Shown: positions 7,341-15,774, numbered from the stretch's first letter. The stretch is 64,000 nt of DNA from Lactonifactor sp. BIOML-A5 (GCF_009677585.1 NZ_WKYV01000015.1:57624-121623); one strand, 5' to 3'. Program-made: numbers and translations. Notes: generated by a model not told the origin, from the sequence alone.

Positions 7341-7739
7341 ATGACAGTAGAGCAGATAGAACTTAGAAAAATTCTTAGTCAGATGTTGGCTGATAATGGA
7401 ATTAACAGAGAAACTTTGAAAGATATGGTGAATGAGGTACTTGATGAAAAAGTTGAGAAAGCAATCCGACAGGTTATCAGTGAAAGTAATATCACGGGAA
7501 TCGTGAATGGGAAGATAGATAAAATTTCTCGCCGTGTAATTGAAGATGAAGTGACCAATAAGGTACGCCGTGTACTTAACTGTACATCGCTTCGTATCAA
7601 CTGCAGAGAGCCAGAACCGCATGCTTTTGGGCGGTATATGTCATGGTGTGAAAGAACTGGGCACGAGGTGACGGCGCAGAGTTACCAGGAATTTTTACAC
7701 CGGGAAGATATTGCGAACATGTTTGCGGATGCAATATAG
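7341..7739 (+). CDS. Hypothetical phage protein
   Basis: 132 residues, ATG after AAAGGAAAG. The first 85 residues are charged helices (KILSQMLADNG..VLDEKVEKAIRQVI), probably coiled; the C-terminal end carries EPHAFGRYMSWCERTG. No recognised family. The preceding 65 bp hold no gene. Confidence 0.6.
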   Translation: MTVEQIELRKILSQMLADNGINRETLKDMVNEVLDEKVEKAIRQVISESNITGIVNGKIDKISRRVIEDEVTNKVRRVLNCTSLRINCREPEPHAFGRYMSWCERTGHEVTAQSYQEFLHREDIANMFADAI

Positions 7740-7842
7740 CGGAGGATTTGCAGTATGATAGGGATGATATTTTAAAATATTGTCAATTCGCCATAAATGA
7801 AGCCGCTGATAATTAAGATTTAGGCGATTGCCGGAAAGGAAA

Positions 7843-8013
7843 ATGATGAGTAAAGAAGAGCTTGAAATGATACAGGAAGAAATAAGAGATGTAAGTTTTG
7901 TAGACATAGAAGAGGAGTATACGGATAATGGACAGCTACTTGTCTCGACAACGCTTGTATTACAGATATTAAAAAAAATACGCGAACTGACAATTGACTT
8001 CATTAAGATTTAG
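7843..8013 (+). CDS. Small acidic hypothetical protein
   Basis: About 56 residues from ATGATGAGT at 7843, right after GGAAAGG. Mostly acidic helix and a C-terminal hydrophobic helix. The leader in front (AAGATTTAGGCGATTGCCGG) belongs to a family of leaders repeated in this element. Unknown function. Confidence 0.5.
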   Translation: MMSKEELEMIQEEIRDVSFVDIEEEYTDNGQLLVSTTLVLQILKKIRELTIDFIKI

Positions 8014-8040
8014 CGGTCGGCTGCTGAGTGCCGGAGAAAG
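8007..8040 (+). repeat. 34-bp leader cassette, copy 1
   Basis: Identical over 34 bases to 47083-47116, 39 kb away. Contains CGGC-n8-GCCG, a small hairpin just ahead of the ribosome site of the next gene. Overlaps the end of the previous gene. Confidence 0.8.
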
Positions 8041-8050
8041 AAGGTGTTGT

Positions 8051-8206
8051 ATGGATAGTCCAGAAGAATGGGAAGATGATAGATGCTGCGCTACCTGCAT
8101 TTGCGGAGAACTAGTGCAGGATAATGAAGAGGGCGAGATGGTGTATTGCAAGCCATTGGATGATTATGTATCAACGGATTACTTTTGCCCTGGACATAAA
8201 TATTAG
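8051..8206 (+). CDS. Cysteine-rich small phage protein
   Basis: 51 residues from ATG 8051, with GGAGAAAGAAGG upstream. Motifs CCATCICG and YFCPGH give a C-x2-C-x-C plus C-x2-H pattern that could bind zinc; the frame extends further upstream without support. Similar small zinc proteins are common in Clostridia phages; no exact family is claimed. Confidence 0.6.
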   Translation: MDSPEEWEDDRCCATCICGELVQDNEEGEMVYCKPLDDYVSTDYFCPGHKY

Positions 8207-8234
8207 GATTTCCGGGATTATCGGAGGAAAGGAA

Positions 8235-8462
8235 ATGATAATGCAGTATAGATGTATAGAGTCATTTGAGGTTGATAGCTATAGTGATGACGGAATGTTA
8301 GATGTTAAAGAACGTGTTGAAATCGTTTGTGGAAGTATCTGGGAACGTGATAATGAGACTAATATCATTGGAGCAGCAGTACATCTTGATAACCCAGAAA
8401 CAACGGAATGGCTAGAGATACCGAATGAAGACTTAGAAAAATATTTTGAGCCATTAAACTGA
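8235..8462 (+). CDS. Hypothetical phage protein (75 aa)
   Basis: ATG at 8235 follows GGAGGAAAGG; an upstream in-frame extension overlaps the previous gene and is not credible. The product is strand-rich with SIWERDNETN and ETTEWLEIPNEDLEKYFEPL, typical of small phage proteins with an SH3-like or similar beta fold. Function unknown. Confidence 0.6.
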   Translation: MIMQYRCIESFEVDSYSDDGMLDVKERVEIVCGSIWERDNETNIIGAAVHLDNPETTEWLEIPNEDLEKYFEPLN

Positions 8463-8499
8463 AATTAGATGGAGTGCCTACAGGAATGCAATTTGTATA

Positions 8500-8528
8500 T
8501 TGAGATATAGTAAATAATATTGTATAAT
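8500..8528 (+). promoter_or_regulatory. Promoter of the second Xre gene
   Basis: TTGAGA (8500-8505), 17-bp spacer, TATAAT (8523-8528), 28 bp ahead of the Xre ATG. Confidence 0.6.
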
Positions 8529-8555
8529 TACAATGTATAAATTTGCAAAGGTGAG

Positions 8556-8783
8556 ATGGGCATGTATAATGACAAATATAAAGAGTTAGGACTTACAATA
8601 GCGTACCACCGTAAACTAAGAGGGTACAATCAGGAACAGTTAGCAAAACAAATAGGTATTAGCAGGACACATTTAAGTAATATTGAGGCAGCTGGCACCA
8701 GGGTTGGAATCTCTGTAGATGTTATATTTAGAATAGCTGAGGCACTAAATATAAAAGTAAGTAAATTGTTTGTTAATATATAA
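8556..8783 (+). CDS. Xre-family transcriptional regulator
   Basis: 75 residues forming one Cro/CI-type helix-turn-helix: LRGYNQEQLAKQIGISRTHL then SNIEAAGTRVGISVDVIFRIAEALN. ATG after AAAGGTG. It has its own promoter and is followed closely by small phage genes. Likely a local regulator of this early region; target unknown. Confidence 0.85.
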   Translation: MGMYNDKYKELGLTIAYHRKLRGYNQEQLAKQIGISRTHLSNIEAAGTRVGISVDVIFRIAEALNIKVSKLFVNI

Positions 8784-8794
8784 GGAAAACGAAT

Positions 8795-9118
8795 ATGAAA
8801 AAGGAATACGAAGAAAAACTCATGGATGCAGCATATAACCATGACACTGAAACAACAGTAGAAATAGTAGAACAAAATCTGATTAATAAATGTAGTAGCT
8901 GTAGCAGAAGAAGATGGTATCAGATAGGGTTCCGCGATGGTATACAAAGTTTAAACAAAAAAGATGAGCAGTTTATTGATTGGCTAACTAAGAGAGTCCA
9001 AGAAGAGAAAGATTCCTGGGAAGACTACGATGATTCTGTTGCCTTTGGCTCTATGAATGCTTATTCAGCCTCTATTAGCAAATACAAAGAAATATTTGAT
9101 ACTGAAGCAGGGGAATGA
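8795..9118 (+). CDS. Hypothetical phage protein (107 aa)
   Basis: ATG after AAGGAAAACG, 11 nt behind the Xre gene. Mostly helical and charged, with a C-x2-C pair (KCSSCSRRRWYQIGFRDG). Downstream gene begins 2 nt after its stop. No family recognised. Confidence 0.6.
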   Translation: MKKEYEEKLMDAAYNHDTETTVEIVEQNLINKCSSCSRRRWYQIGFRDGIQSLNKKDEQFIDWLTKRVQEEKDSWEDYDDSVAFGSMNAYSASISKYKEIFDTEAGE

Positions 9119-9120
9119 AC

Positions 9121-9279
9121 ATGTTAAAGAAAAAGAAATATATAGTTAAAATCTATGACAATGATAGATTCTTGGGAACACCATACTTTCGCAAAACGTA
9201 TTTTAGAAGCTGGGCAGGAATGATGGGTTATATATTATTTCATCCATGGCAAGTTGTTGAGTTTGGATTAGTAAAATAA
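9121..9279 (+). CDS. Small basic hypothetical protein (52 aa)
   Basis: Starts MLKKKKYIVKIYDNDRFLGT, ATG just behind the preceding stop with GGGGAATG as ribosome site. Ends in an aromatic, hydrophobic stretch (GYILFHPWQVVEFGLVK). Unknown. Confidence 0.5.
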   Translation: MLKKKKYIVKIYDNDRFLGTPYFRKTYFRSWAGMMGYILFHPWQVVEFGLVK

Positions 9280-9346
9280 TTTCTGTAACATATCTTAGGT
9301 GTTTCGCCTAAATTTCACATATATCAAAAATTAAATAAGGAGTTTT

Positions 9347-9602
9347 ATGGATAGAATCATGCCGGGAGATACGGTTATTCATTTTATAGCTGGGGAGAAG
9401 CGATTGTTTCTACCGTGTATTAAATTATGCTATAAATGCCGAGGATGGACAGAAAGTGGTAGTTTATCAAGCACTATATGAACCGTATCAATTATTTATT
9501 AGAACTATGGATGACTTTTTTGCTGAAGTTGACAAAAAGAAGTACCCATGTATTAAGCAAAGATATAGATTTGAAAAGTGTAAAAGGAGAATAGGGTTAT
9601 GA
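9347..9602 (+). pseudogene. DUF1653 protein, frameshifted
   Basis: ATG at 9347 follows AAGGAG. The frame begins MDRIMPGDTVIHF, but the conserved DUF1653 core (YRVLNYA, QKVVVYQALYEP, VDKKKYPCIKQRYRFE) is only reached by shifting one base near 9410, where one base too many lies in TTGTTTCTACCG. The shifted frame stops at 9600-9602, overlapping the next ATG as ATGA. Without the shift translation ends at 9481 after 44 residues. Either a real disruption or a sequencing indel. Confidence 0.65.
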
Positions 9603-9853
9603 AAATTTTATCTGACGACGGGAAAAGATTTGAGAGTGTAGAACAATGTGAATTATATGAAAAATCTTTGGAAGAGAAACGTAATAGAGCTAAGAAACTG
9701 GCTGACGAAAAAGAAGCTAGATATAATGCCGTCATTGAAGCCTATAAAAAGGCCGGCAAATTAGAGGAACAATATGAAAAAGATTATGGCAGCGCAATTT
9801 TACGAGATCCTCTGGATGTATTCTTCCCATTTATTAGCAAGATGACACTTTAA
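9599..9853 (+). CDS. Hypothetical phage protein with coiled-coil centre
   Basis: 84 residues beginning MKILSDDGKRFESVEQCELYEKS. The middle is a charged helix (EEKRNRAKKLADEKEARYNAVIEAYKKA is its region, residues 25-50). ATG overlaps the end of the DUF1653 remnant. Element B lies about 10 bp after its stop, so the true C-terminus may have been altered. Function unknown. Confidence 0.6.
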   Translation: MKILSDDGKRFESVEQCELYEKSLEEKRNRAKKLADEKEARYNAVIEAYKKAGKLEEQYEKDYGSAILRDPLDVFFPFISKMTL

Positions 9854-9916
9854 ATAATATAGTCAGAAATCCCATTAGCTTTAGCTGATGGGATGAATGA
9901 CAGAGAATAATTATAT

Positions 9917-10321
9917 ATGAATAATTGGAAATCTAAAAACAGGCATAAATTCTTACTACAATATCATCTTATATTTGTTTGCAAATACAGAAAGAAATTA
10001 TTATCAAATAAAAATATATCAGATGATATAAAACAATTTTCTTATGAGATATGTAACAAGCATAATGTAATAATACATGAAATGGAAACTGATAAAGATC
10101 ATATACATTATATGATTGAAACTGAACCAAATATTAACTTATCAAATTTAGTTAGAATGATGAAATCGTATACGACTTATCACATATGGAAATTTCATGA
10201 AGAATATTTATCAAAACATTTTTGGAAGGAAAATACGTTTTGGACGGATGGATATTTCATTTGCAGTATTGGTAATGTAAGTGAGAAACAATTAAGGAAA
10301 TATATCGAAAATCAAGGTTGA
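9917..10321 (+). CDS. tnpA: IS200/IS605 Y1 transposase TnpA (element B)
   Basis: 134 residues with H-I-H in DKDHIHYMIE and the catalytic Tyr in LRKYIENQ near the end; YHLIFVCKYRKK is the typical first strand. Intact by length and motifs. tnpB starts 36 nt later in the same direction. Confidence 0.92.
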   Translation: MNNWKSKNRHKFLLQYHLIFVCKYRKKLLSNKNISDDIKQFSYEICNKHNVIIHEMETDKDHIHYMIETEPNINLSNLVRMMKSYTTYHIWKFHEEYLSKHFWKENTFWTDGYFICSIGNVSEKQLRKYIENQG

Positions 10322-10357
10322 TTTGGAGAATATATAAACGAAAGGAAGTGATTATAG

Positions 10358-11461
10358 ATGTTAAAAGGTTACAAATATAGATTATATCCCAATAAAGAAC
10401 AACAAGAATATTTTTCAAAATGTTTTGGATGTGTACGATTCATCTATAATCGTATGCTTTCAGATAAGATTGAGCATTATAAGGAAACAAAACAGAAACT
10501 AAATAACACACCTGCTCAATATAAGAAAGAATTTCCTTGGTTGAAAGAAGTAGATTCTCTTGCATTAGCAAACGCTCAGATGAATTTACAAACAGCTTAT
10601 AACAATTTCTTTTCAAGACCCGAAGTAGGATTTCCAAAATTCAAAAGTAAGAAATCACATTACTATTCTTACAAAACTAACAATCAGAATGGAAGTATAA
10701 TAATATCTGATAAATATATAAAACTTCCTAAGATTGGTTTAGTAAAAATTAAAAAGCATAGAAATTTTAAAGGAATTATTAAATCTGTAAAAGTTTCACA
10801 AGAACCATCTGGAAAATACTATGTTTCAGTTTTGGTAAATTGTGAAGAACAAGAAAAATTACCACAATTAGAAAATGAAATTGGTATATATCTTGGAATT
10901 AAAGAATTTGCAATTACTTCTGATGGTGAAATGATTGAAAATCCTAAGTATCTTAGAAAATCTGAAAAGAGATTAAGAAAGTTGCAAAAAGATTTATCTC
11001 GTTGTCAAAAAGGAAGTAAGAATAGAGAAAAAAGTAGGATTAAAGTTGCAAAACAGCACGAAAAGATTACTAATCAGAGAAAAGATTTTTTACATAAACT
11101 TTCTAAAAGGTTAACTGACGAAAATCAAGTCATAGTTTTAGAAAGCCTAAAAGTAAAAAATATGATGAGTAATCATAAATTGGCAAAATCAATAGCAGAT
11201 GTATCTTGGAGTGAGTTTGTTAGACAACTAGAATATAAGGCTGATTGGTATGGCAGAGAAGTTGTTAAGATAGATACATGGTATCCATCTAGTCAGATAT
11301 GTTCTAATTGTGGTCACAAAGATGGTAAGAAAGGATTATCAATAAGAGAATGGACTTGCTCTGAGTGTGGGACACATCACGAAAGAGATATAAATGCAGC
11401 GATAAATATTCTCAATGAAGGTTTGAGAATGAAAACCGTAGGAACTACGGAGTTAGCTTAG
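10358..11461 (+). CDS. tnpB: TnpB-type protein with mutated RuvC aspartate (element B)
   Basis: Full-length 367-residue TnpB with helix-turn-helix start ([12 protein letters not shown]), the RuvC-II Glu ([10 protein letters not shown], Glu262), a complete zinc ribbon (Cys315, Cys318, Cys334, Cys337) and the RuvC-III Asp in [11 protein letters not shown] (Asp344). The RuvC-I motif, normally G-I-D-L-G, reads GIYLGIKEF: residue 178 is Tyr, encoded by TAT at 10889-10891 where GAT is expected. Loss of this metal ligand should abolish DNA cleavage while leaving RNA and DNA binding possible. The rest of the frame is undamaged. ATG after GGAAGTG. The guide RNA would be expected at about 11,350-11,526. 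Confidence 0.88.
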   Translation: MLKGYKYRLYPNKEQQEYFSKCFGCVRFIYNRMLSDKIEHYKETKQKLNNTPAQYKKEFPWLKEVDSLALANAQMNLQTAYNNFFSRPEVGFPKFKSKKSHYYSYKTNNQNGSIIISDKYIKLPKIGLVKIKKHRNFKGIIKSVKVSQEPSGKYYVSVLVNCEEQEKLPQLENEIGIYLGIKEFAITSDGEMIENPKYLRKSEKRLRKLQKDLSRCQKGSKNREKSRIKVAKQHEKITNQRKDFLHKLSKRLTDENQVIVLESLKVKNMMSNHKLAKSIADVSWSEFVRQLEYKADWYGREVVKIDTWYPSSQICSNCGHKDGKKGLSIREWTCSECGTHHERDINAAINILNEGLRMKTVGTTELA

Positions 11462-11611
11462 GTAAACTTGTCTCGTTAGAGATATTGACTAAGAAGCCAA
11501 CAAGCTTTAGCTTGTGGGTAGTTCACAGTTGGCACATATAAAAATTGTAAGAAAGGATAAGAGAGCTACGTAGCACTTAGGGACATTAAATCGAAAGTGA
11601 GGAGTTATTTT

Positions 11612-11680
11612 ATGGCAAAATTTATTGACTTAGCAGGAAAAATCAAAAGGAATACAGATATCGACAAGAGGAGGAAGTGA
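11612..11680 (+). CDS. Possible 22-aa leader or fragment
   Basis: ATG after GTGAGGAG; reads MAKFIDLAGKIKRNTDIDKRRK and stops. Its end contains the GAGGAGG ribosome site of the following methyltransferase gene. May be a coupling peptide or the start of a gene disturbed by element B. Confidence 0.35.
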   Translation: MAKFIDLAGKIKRNTDIDKRRK

Positions 11681-11687
11681 AAAGCGT

Positions 11688-12233
11688 TTGGGAGAAAACA
11701 CAGGATATTTAACAGCAAATAGAACGAAAGAAGGGGATAATTTATTTTCGCCTTACTATATTGTAGACCATATAATCAAATATCTTCCCAAGGACAAAGT
11801 AATATGGTGTCCATGGGACGAGGAATGGTCAGCATTTTATCAAAGATTTAAGGAGTGTGGATTTAAAGTGATTAGAAGCTCGTTAGCTGATAAGAAAGAT
11901 TTTTTTACTTATGAACCGGATGACTGGGACATTATTGTAAGCAATCCACCATTCAGCATCAAAGACAAAGTGTTAGATCGTCTATATTCATTCAATAAAC
12001 CTTTTGCGGTACTTCTTCCGCTAAATTCCCTACAAGGTAAAACAAGATATAAGTATTTTAGCCAGGGTATCCAGCTCCTCAGTTTTGATGCGAGAGTGTC
12101 GTATCATGACAACGAACATATGGATAAGCCGGTTAAGGGGAGCCCGTTTGCGACAGCATACTTTTGCAGAGATGTACTGCCAATGGATTTGATTGTGGAG
12201 AAACTGGTTGCATATGACAGGCCGTTGATATAA
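11688..12233 (+). CDS. Phage adenine methyltransferase-like protein (NPPF)
   Basis: 181 residues from TTG 11688, 10 nt after GAGGAGG. IIVSNPPFSIKD carries the NPPF motif of N6-adenine methyltransferases; VIWCPWDEEWSAF replaces the classical FxGxG SAM loop. It shares this layout with the protein at 13429, so the two are paralogues. Small size and missing standard motif I mean activity is not certain; DNA or RNA adenine is the likely substrate. Confidence 0.65.
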   Translation: MGENTGYLTANRTKEGDNLFSPYYIVDHIIKYLPKDKVIWCPWDEEWSAFYQRFKECGFKVIRSSLADKKDFFTYEPDDWDIIVSNPPFSIKDKVLDRLYSFNKPFAVLLPLNSLQGKTRYKYFSQGIQLLSFDARVSYHDNEHMDKPVKGSPFATAYFCRDVLPMDLIVEKLVAYDRPLI

Positions 12234-12267
12234 GCGGACCAAATTTTTCTTTCATTTGAAGGTGATT

Positions 12268-12612
12268 ATTGTAAAATTTGTAAAATTGACAGCAACAGAT
12301 TATAAGAAATTAAAACGCAGAAAACGCTTGAAAAGTGATACGAAGTACAAGTCGCATTTGGAATTTTTAGCTGACAAATGCCAGTGGTATCCATCTCCAG
12401 TGATATATTATAATGAAATTTGGGTGAAAGGATTTGGATATATTGATAATCCGAAGCCATATTATAAACGGCTATATCGTGGAAGACATAGAGGAAATCG
12501 GTATCAATTTTGTAAGAAATATGCGAATCAGATTGTAAGAAAATATAAGGGAGAAATACATAATGGTGAAAGTTATAAAAAGTGTTTTGATTACTGGTGG
12601 ACAGTAAACTAA
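12268..12612 (+). CDS. Hypothetical basic phage protein
   Basis: About 114 residues, rich in Lys, Arg and aromatic residues (KLKRRKRLKS, YYNEIWVKGFGYID, FDYWWTVN). The only start at proper distance from the GAAGGTGA ribosome site (12258-12265) is an ATT at 12268; a TTG at 12256 is in frame but overlaps the ribosome site. One of several non-ATG/GTG/TTG candidates in this element. Function unknown. Confidence 0.55.
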   Translation: MVKFVKLTATDYKKLKRRKRLKSDTKYKSHLEFLADKCQWYPSPVIYYNEIWVKGFGYIDNPKPYYKRLYRGRHRGNRYQFCKKYANQIVRKYKGEIHNGESYKKCFDYWWTVN

Positions 12613-12644
12613 ATCGGAATTTCGGTTTCGTGTGAGGAAATAAA

Positions 12645-12999
12645 ATGAGAAAAAATTATAATGTATGTCCATCATGCGCTTCAGCAATCGGGAGTATTAA
12701 ATACAACGGTACACTTTTATGTGAAGAGTGCTATATACATACTAAAATGCAGCGCAATAAAGTGAGTAACACATTAATGTATGATAATACATTTATTGTT
12801 ACGAAAGATGGAGAACAACATATAGGAGTAATTATTGGATTCCAACATAGAATAGGTCACAATGAAGATAAATTTTTATATCTATTTAAATGTAAATGAA
12901 GAGAATTATTCAATTTGGTATGATGGGTGGATGACTGAAAAGGAGCTGACAAAAATTTGTGATAACTATAAAATCAATATACCAAAATTGTTAGAGTAA
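12645..12999 (+). pseudogene. Zinc-ribbon phage protein with probable frameshift
   Basis: ATG after GTGAGGAAATAA. Frame 1 (84 codons to 12899) begins with C-x2-C...C-x2-C (VCPSCAS, LCEECY). Frame +1 is open from 12862 to 12999 and continues naturally as EENYSIWYDGWMTEKELTK. Removing one A in the AAA run near 12894 joins both halves into one protein of about 117 residues. Alternatively two overlapping genes, but the second has no ribosome site. Confidence 0.5.
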
Positions 13000-13046
13000 G
13001 ACTGATGAAAGTCGAGTTTCATCTTAGTTTAAAGGAGAATTAGTAT

Positions 13047-13325
13047 ATGAAGAAAACAAAACAAATTGATACATATTATTGTGATTATTGTGGTAAAGAA
13101 TGCAAACATACACCTGAGTTTGTATTGCCAAGTTCACGGACGGTTGATCACTATGCCACAAATTCAATGGGTGTAAAGTTGGCAAAATTTGAAACCGAAA
13201 AAGTCATATCAAAACAAAAAGATATTTGTCCAGAATACCAAAAGAATATTGTGGCATTATCGGGATTAGTGCCAAGAGTTAGTCTTGATGGAAGTGATTT
13301 TTCAACAATGACAATTACATTTTAA
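13047..13325 (+). CDS. Zinc-ribbon hypothetical protein
   Basis: 92 residues, ATG after AAAGGAG. N-terminus has YYCDYCGKEC (C-x2-C-x3-C) with a later Cys (DICPEY), then a beta-rich tail. Typical small phage zinc protein; function unknown. Confidence 0.6.
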   Translation: MKKTKQIDTYYCDYCGKECKHTPEFVLPSSRTVDHYATNSMGVKLAKFETEKVISKQKDICPEYQKNIVALSGLVPRVSLDGSDFSTMTITF

Positions 13326-13370
13326 TATGAAATCTTGGTTTCAATGGTAAATAAAGAGAGGATAAAATAG

Positions 13371-13428
13371 TGAAAGGAGTAAAGAGTTTTGTGCGCACAA
13401 TAAAGCTGGTTTTACTCTTAGTAGAAAA
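13371..13428 (+). promoter_or_regulatory. Conserved leader of methyltransferase gene, copy A
   Basis: Contains AAAGGAG (13373-13379), the 12-bp palindrome TTGTGCGCACAA (13389-13400) and TTTACTC (13411-13417), which can pair with GAGTAAA (13377-13383) and hide the ribosome site. A matching arrangement precedes the other methyltransferase gene at 33541. The following ATG has no ribosome site of its own. Confidence 0.6.
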
Positions 13429-13947
13429 ATGGCTCAAATACAATATAAATTTAACAAAAATGATGAGTATTACACTCCATCATATGCAGTGTATCCAATA
13501 ATGAAAAGACTCAAAAGCAATTCAACAGTTTGGTGCCCTTTTGATACGGAAGATAGTGAGTTTGTAAAAGTATTACAGAGCAATGGTTTCAATGTAGAGT
13601 TCGGACATATTTCAACAGGTCAAGATTTTTTTGAAGTAGAAGCTCCTGAATGTGATTACATAATCAGTAACCCTCCTTATAGTTTAAAAGGAGAAGTGTT
13701 TAAAAGACTTTATGAAATAGGGAAACCATTTGCAATGCTTATTAATTTTCAAGGGATTTTTGACCATAAGGAAAGATTTGAAATGTTTAGAAATAACAAA
13801 ATTGAAATGTTATGGCTTAGTCCGAGAGTAAATTACATAAAAGAAAATGGTTCAACTCCTAAAGGAGTTCCTTTTCAGAGTGGGTATTTATGTAGTGGAA
13901 TATGTGCAAGTCAATTAGATTTTGAATATTTGAATAAAAAATTATGA
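13429..13947 (+). CDS. Phage adenine methyltransferase-like protein (NPPY)
   Basis: 172 residues, paralogue of the 11688 gene: EYYTPSYAVYPIMKRL, VWCPFDTEDSEFVKV, then YIISNPPYSLKGEVFKRLYE with the NPPY catalytic motif and a closing GVPFQSGYLC. Like its relative it lacks a normal FxGxG loop. Start ATG 13429 lies 49 nt after the nearest ribosome site, with a foldable leader between. Likely acts on adenine in nucleic acid (family inference). Confidence 0.65.
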   Translation: MAQIQYKFNKNDEYYTPSYAVYPIMKRLKSNSTVWCPFDTEDSEFVKVLQSNGFNVEFGHISTGQDFFEVEAPECDYIISNPPYSLKGEVFKRLYEIGKPFAMLINFQGIFDHKERFEMFRNNKIEMLWLSPRVNYIKENGSTPKGVPFQSGYLCSGICASQLDFEYLNKKL

Positions 13948-13978
13948 CATTGAAATAAGTGATTCATAGGAGGATATA

Positions 13979-14095
13979 ATGTTAAAGAAAATGGATTATG
14001 TTTTACAAAAGATCCAGTTATATTCATATAAGTTACCAACAGTGAAAATTGGGAATTATATTATGGATTTTAGAAAAAAGCACACCATGAAATAA
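13979..14095 (+). CDS. Small basic hypothetical protein (38 aa)
   Basis: ATG 5 nt after AGGAGG (13968-13973), a strong start. Sequence begins MLKKMDYVLQKIQLYSYKL and contains many Lys. Unknown. Confidence 0.5.
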   Translation: MLKKMDYVLQKIQLYSYKLPTVKIGNYIMDFRKKHTMK

Positions 14096-14112
14096 AAGAG
14101 GAGATTGAGGTA

Positions 14113-15140
14113 ATGAATATTGAACAAATTAAAGAGAAAGTAAAGAGTACTGAGTATGATTTTTTAAGAAAAGATAAAAATTTGGGTTCCAATATCATTA
14201 TCTTAACTCTTGGTGTAGTCATGCTTATGGCACTAACAATAAAAATAGTGACCTGGATATACGAGGCTGTTCTTTGAATAGCAAAAATCAGATTCTAACG
14301 AATGAAAATTTTGAGCAATTTGTAAATGAGGAAACGGATACTACCATTTATTCATTTAATAAATTGATTTCACTTCTCAGTAATGTGAATCCAAACACTA
14401 TTGAGATGCTTGGTAATAAACCAGAACATTATTTGTATGTTTCACCAATTGGGCAAGAGTTGTTAGATAATGCACACTTATTCTTATCAAAGAGAGCAGC
14501 ATATTCATTTGGTGGCTATGCAACTGCTCAATTGAGACGTTTGGATAATAAAGCAGTAAGATTGGTAAATCAAGAGCAAAGAGAGAAACATATCTTAAAC
14601 AGTATTATGAACGCATATCACACTTTTCCAGAGAAATATTTTCCGTTCTCAGAAGATAGTTTCAAACTATATATTGATAAATCAGAGCAAGAAGAATACG
14701 ACACAGAGATATTTATGGATGTGAATTTAAGTCATTATCCATTAAGAGATTATAAATCTATGTGGTCTGAAATGAATAATATTGTAAAAGATTATTCAAA
14801 GGTTGGCAAGAGAAACAAAAATGCCATTGAGCATAACAAACTTGGAAAGCATATGATGCACTTAATACGCCTTTATATGATGTGTTTGGATATTTTGGAG
14901 AAAGAAGAGATTATCACTTTTAGAGAAAAAGAACATGATTTACTTATGGACATCCGTAATGGAAAATACCTTGATAGCAATAGGCAGCCTACGCCAGAAT
15001 TCTTTGAAATGGTAAGCGAATATGAAAAGAAATTGGAATATGCAAAAGAGAATACGAGTTTACCAGACAATCCGAATTATAAAGAAATCAATGAATTTGT
15101 CGCAAGTGTCAATGAGAGAGTGGTCAGAGGTGAAATTTAA
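14113..15140 (+). pseudogene. RlaP-type nucleotidyltransferase, frameshifted in the catalytic motif
   Basis: The first frame (14113-14277) reads IKEKVKSTEYDFLRKD..NIIILTLG and then turns into a nonsense hydrophobic tail. Adding one base in GGTGTAGTC (about 14214) yields LGGSHAYGTNNKNSDLDIRG, the catalytic GGS-x-AYGT...D-x-D-I-R-G motif of the polymerase-beta-like RNA repair nucleotidyltransferases, and runs straight into the 288-codon frame 14274-15140 (helical C-terminal domain). Restored length about 342 aa, normal for the family. As given, no active enzyme can be made. Confidence 0.75.
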
Positions 15141-15193
15141 TTAATAGAAGGATTGAAACAAATCTTTCGTCACATAGGGGAATGAGGTGAAAT

Positions 15194-15745
15194 ATGAACG
15201 TCAAAACAAGTAAACACATTCATGAAGCAAAGAAAAAGATAATAAACGGATGGTATTTCTGTATGAAGCCGTTGGCATTTCTAATTGAAAAGTATGAGAA
15301 GAGTAAAAGCGTAAAAAACAGAGCCAGACTGGAGAACATGTCTTTAGAGGAGGTTGCAAGACTCTATGTAAAATATACCGTTAAGGCAATGGTTAAGCGC
15401 AAAAATTCAAAAGAGGAGTATTACTGTTGTACTAAGAAAAATGGATATCCCGAATATTATGAGGATAATTTTGTTTTGGCTGATTTAACTACATTTGGAT
15501 ATTCTAGATTTGACAAAACAAAGTTGAGAGATTGGTATTGTTATGCTCTTGACTATAAAGCTATTGGATATGGCGACGGTAGTAAAGAGAGATGGATAAA
15601 TCTTGAAAACAGATTAAGAGATTTGGTAGGGAAAGAATTTTTACGTGTCGGATGCAAGGTCGAATACATTGACCAGTCCGATAAGTTGGATGATTGGTTT
15701 ATAAAACAGTCAGGATATGAAAAAACAATGATTATAAGTGTGTAA
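15194..15745 (+). CDS. Hypothetical phage protein (183 aa)
   Basis: ATG after GAGGTGAAAT. N-terminal 40 residues basic, a helical stretch with NMSLEEVARLYVKYTVKAM, then mixed sheet ending DDWFIKQSGYEKTMIISV. No recognised motif. It is the last gene before the invertible segment. Confidence 0.6.
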   Translation: MNVKTSKHIHEAKKKIINGWYFCMKPLAFLIEKYEKSKSVKNRARLENMSLEEVARLYVKYTVKAMVKRKNSKEEYYCCTKKNGYPEYYEDNFVLADLTTFGYSRFDKTKLRDWYCYALDYKAIGYGDGSKERWINLENRLRDLVGKEFLRVGCKVEYIDQSDKLDDWFIKQSGYEKTMIISV

Positions 15746-15774
15746 AAGAGAAATAAATTTGAGAATATAATTTG

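Larger units (their letters stand above)
9860..11526 (+). mobile_element. IS200/IS605-family element B (tnpA + tnpB)
   Basis: Second element of the same family, not closely similar to element A. Subterminal hairpins: left CCCAT.AGC/GCT.ATGGG with TTTA loop (9871-9892), right CAAC..AAGC-TTTA-GCTTGTGGG (11497-11518). Both elements share the TTTA loop in the left hairpin. Exact ends unresolved. Confidence 0.85.
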
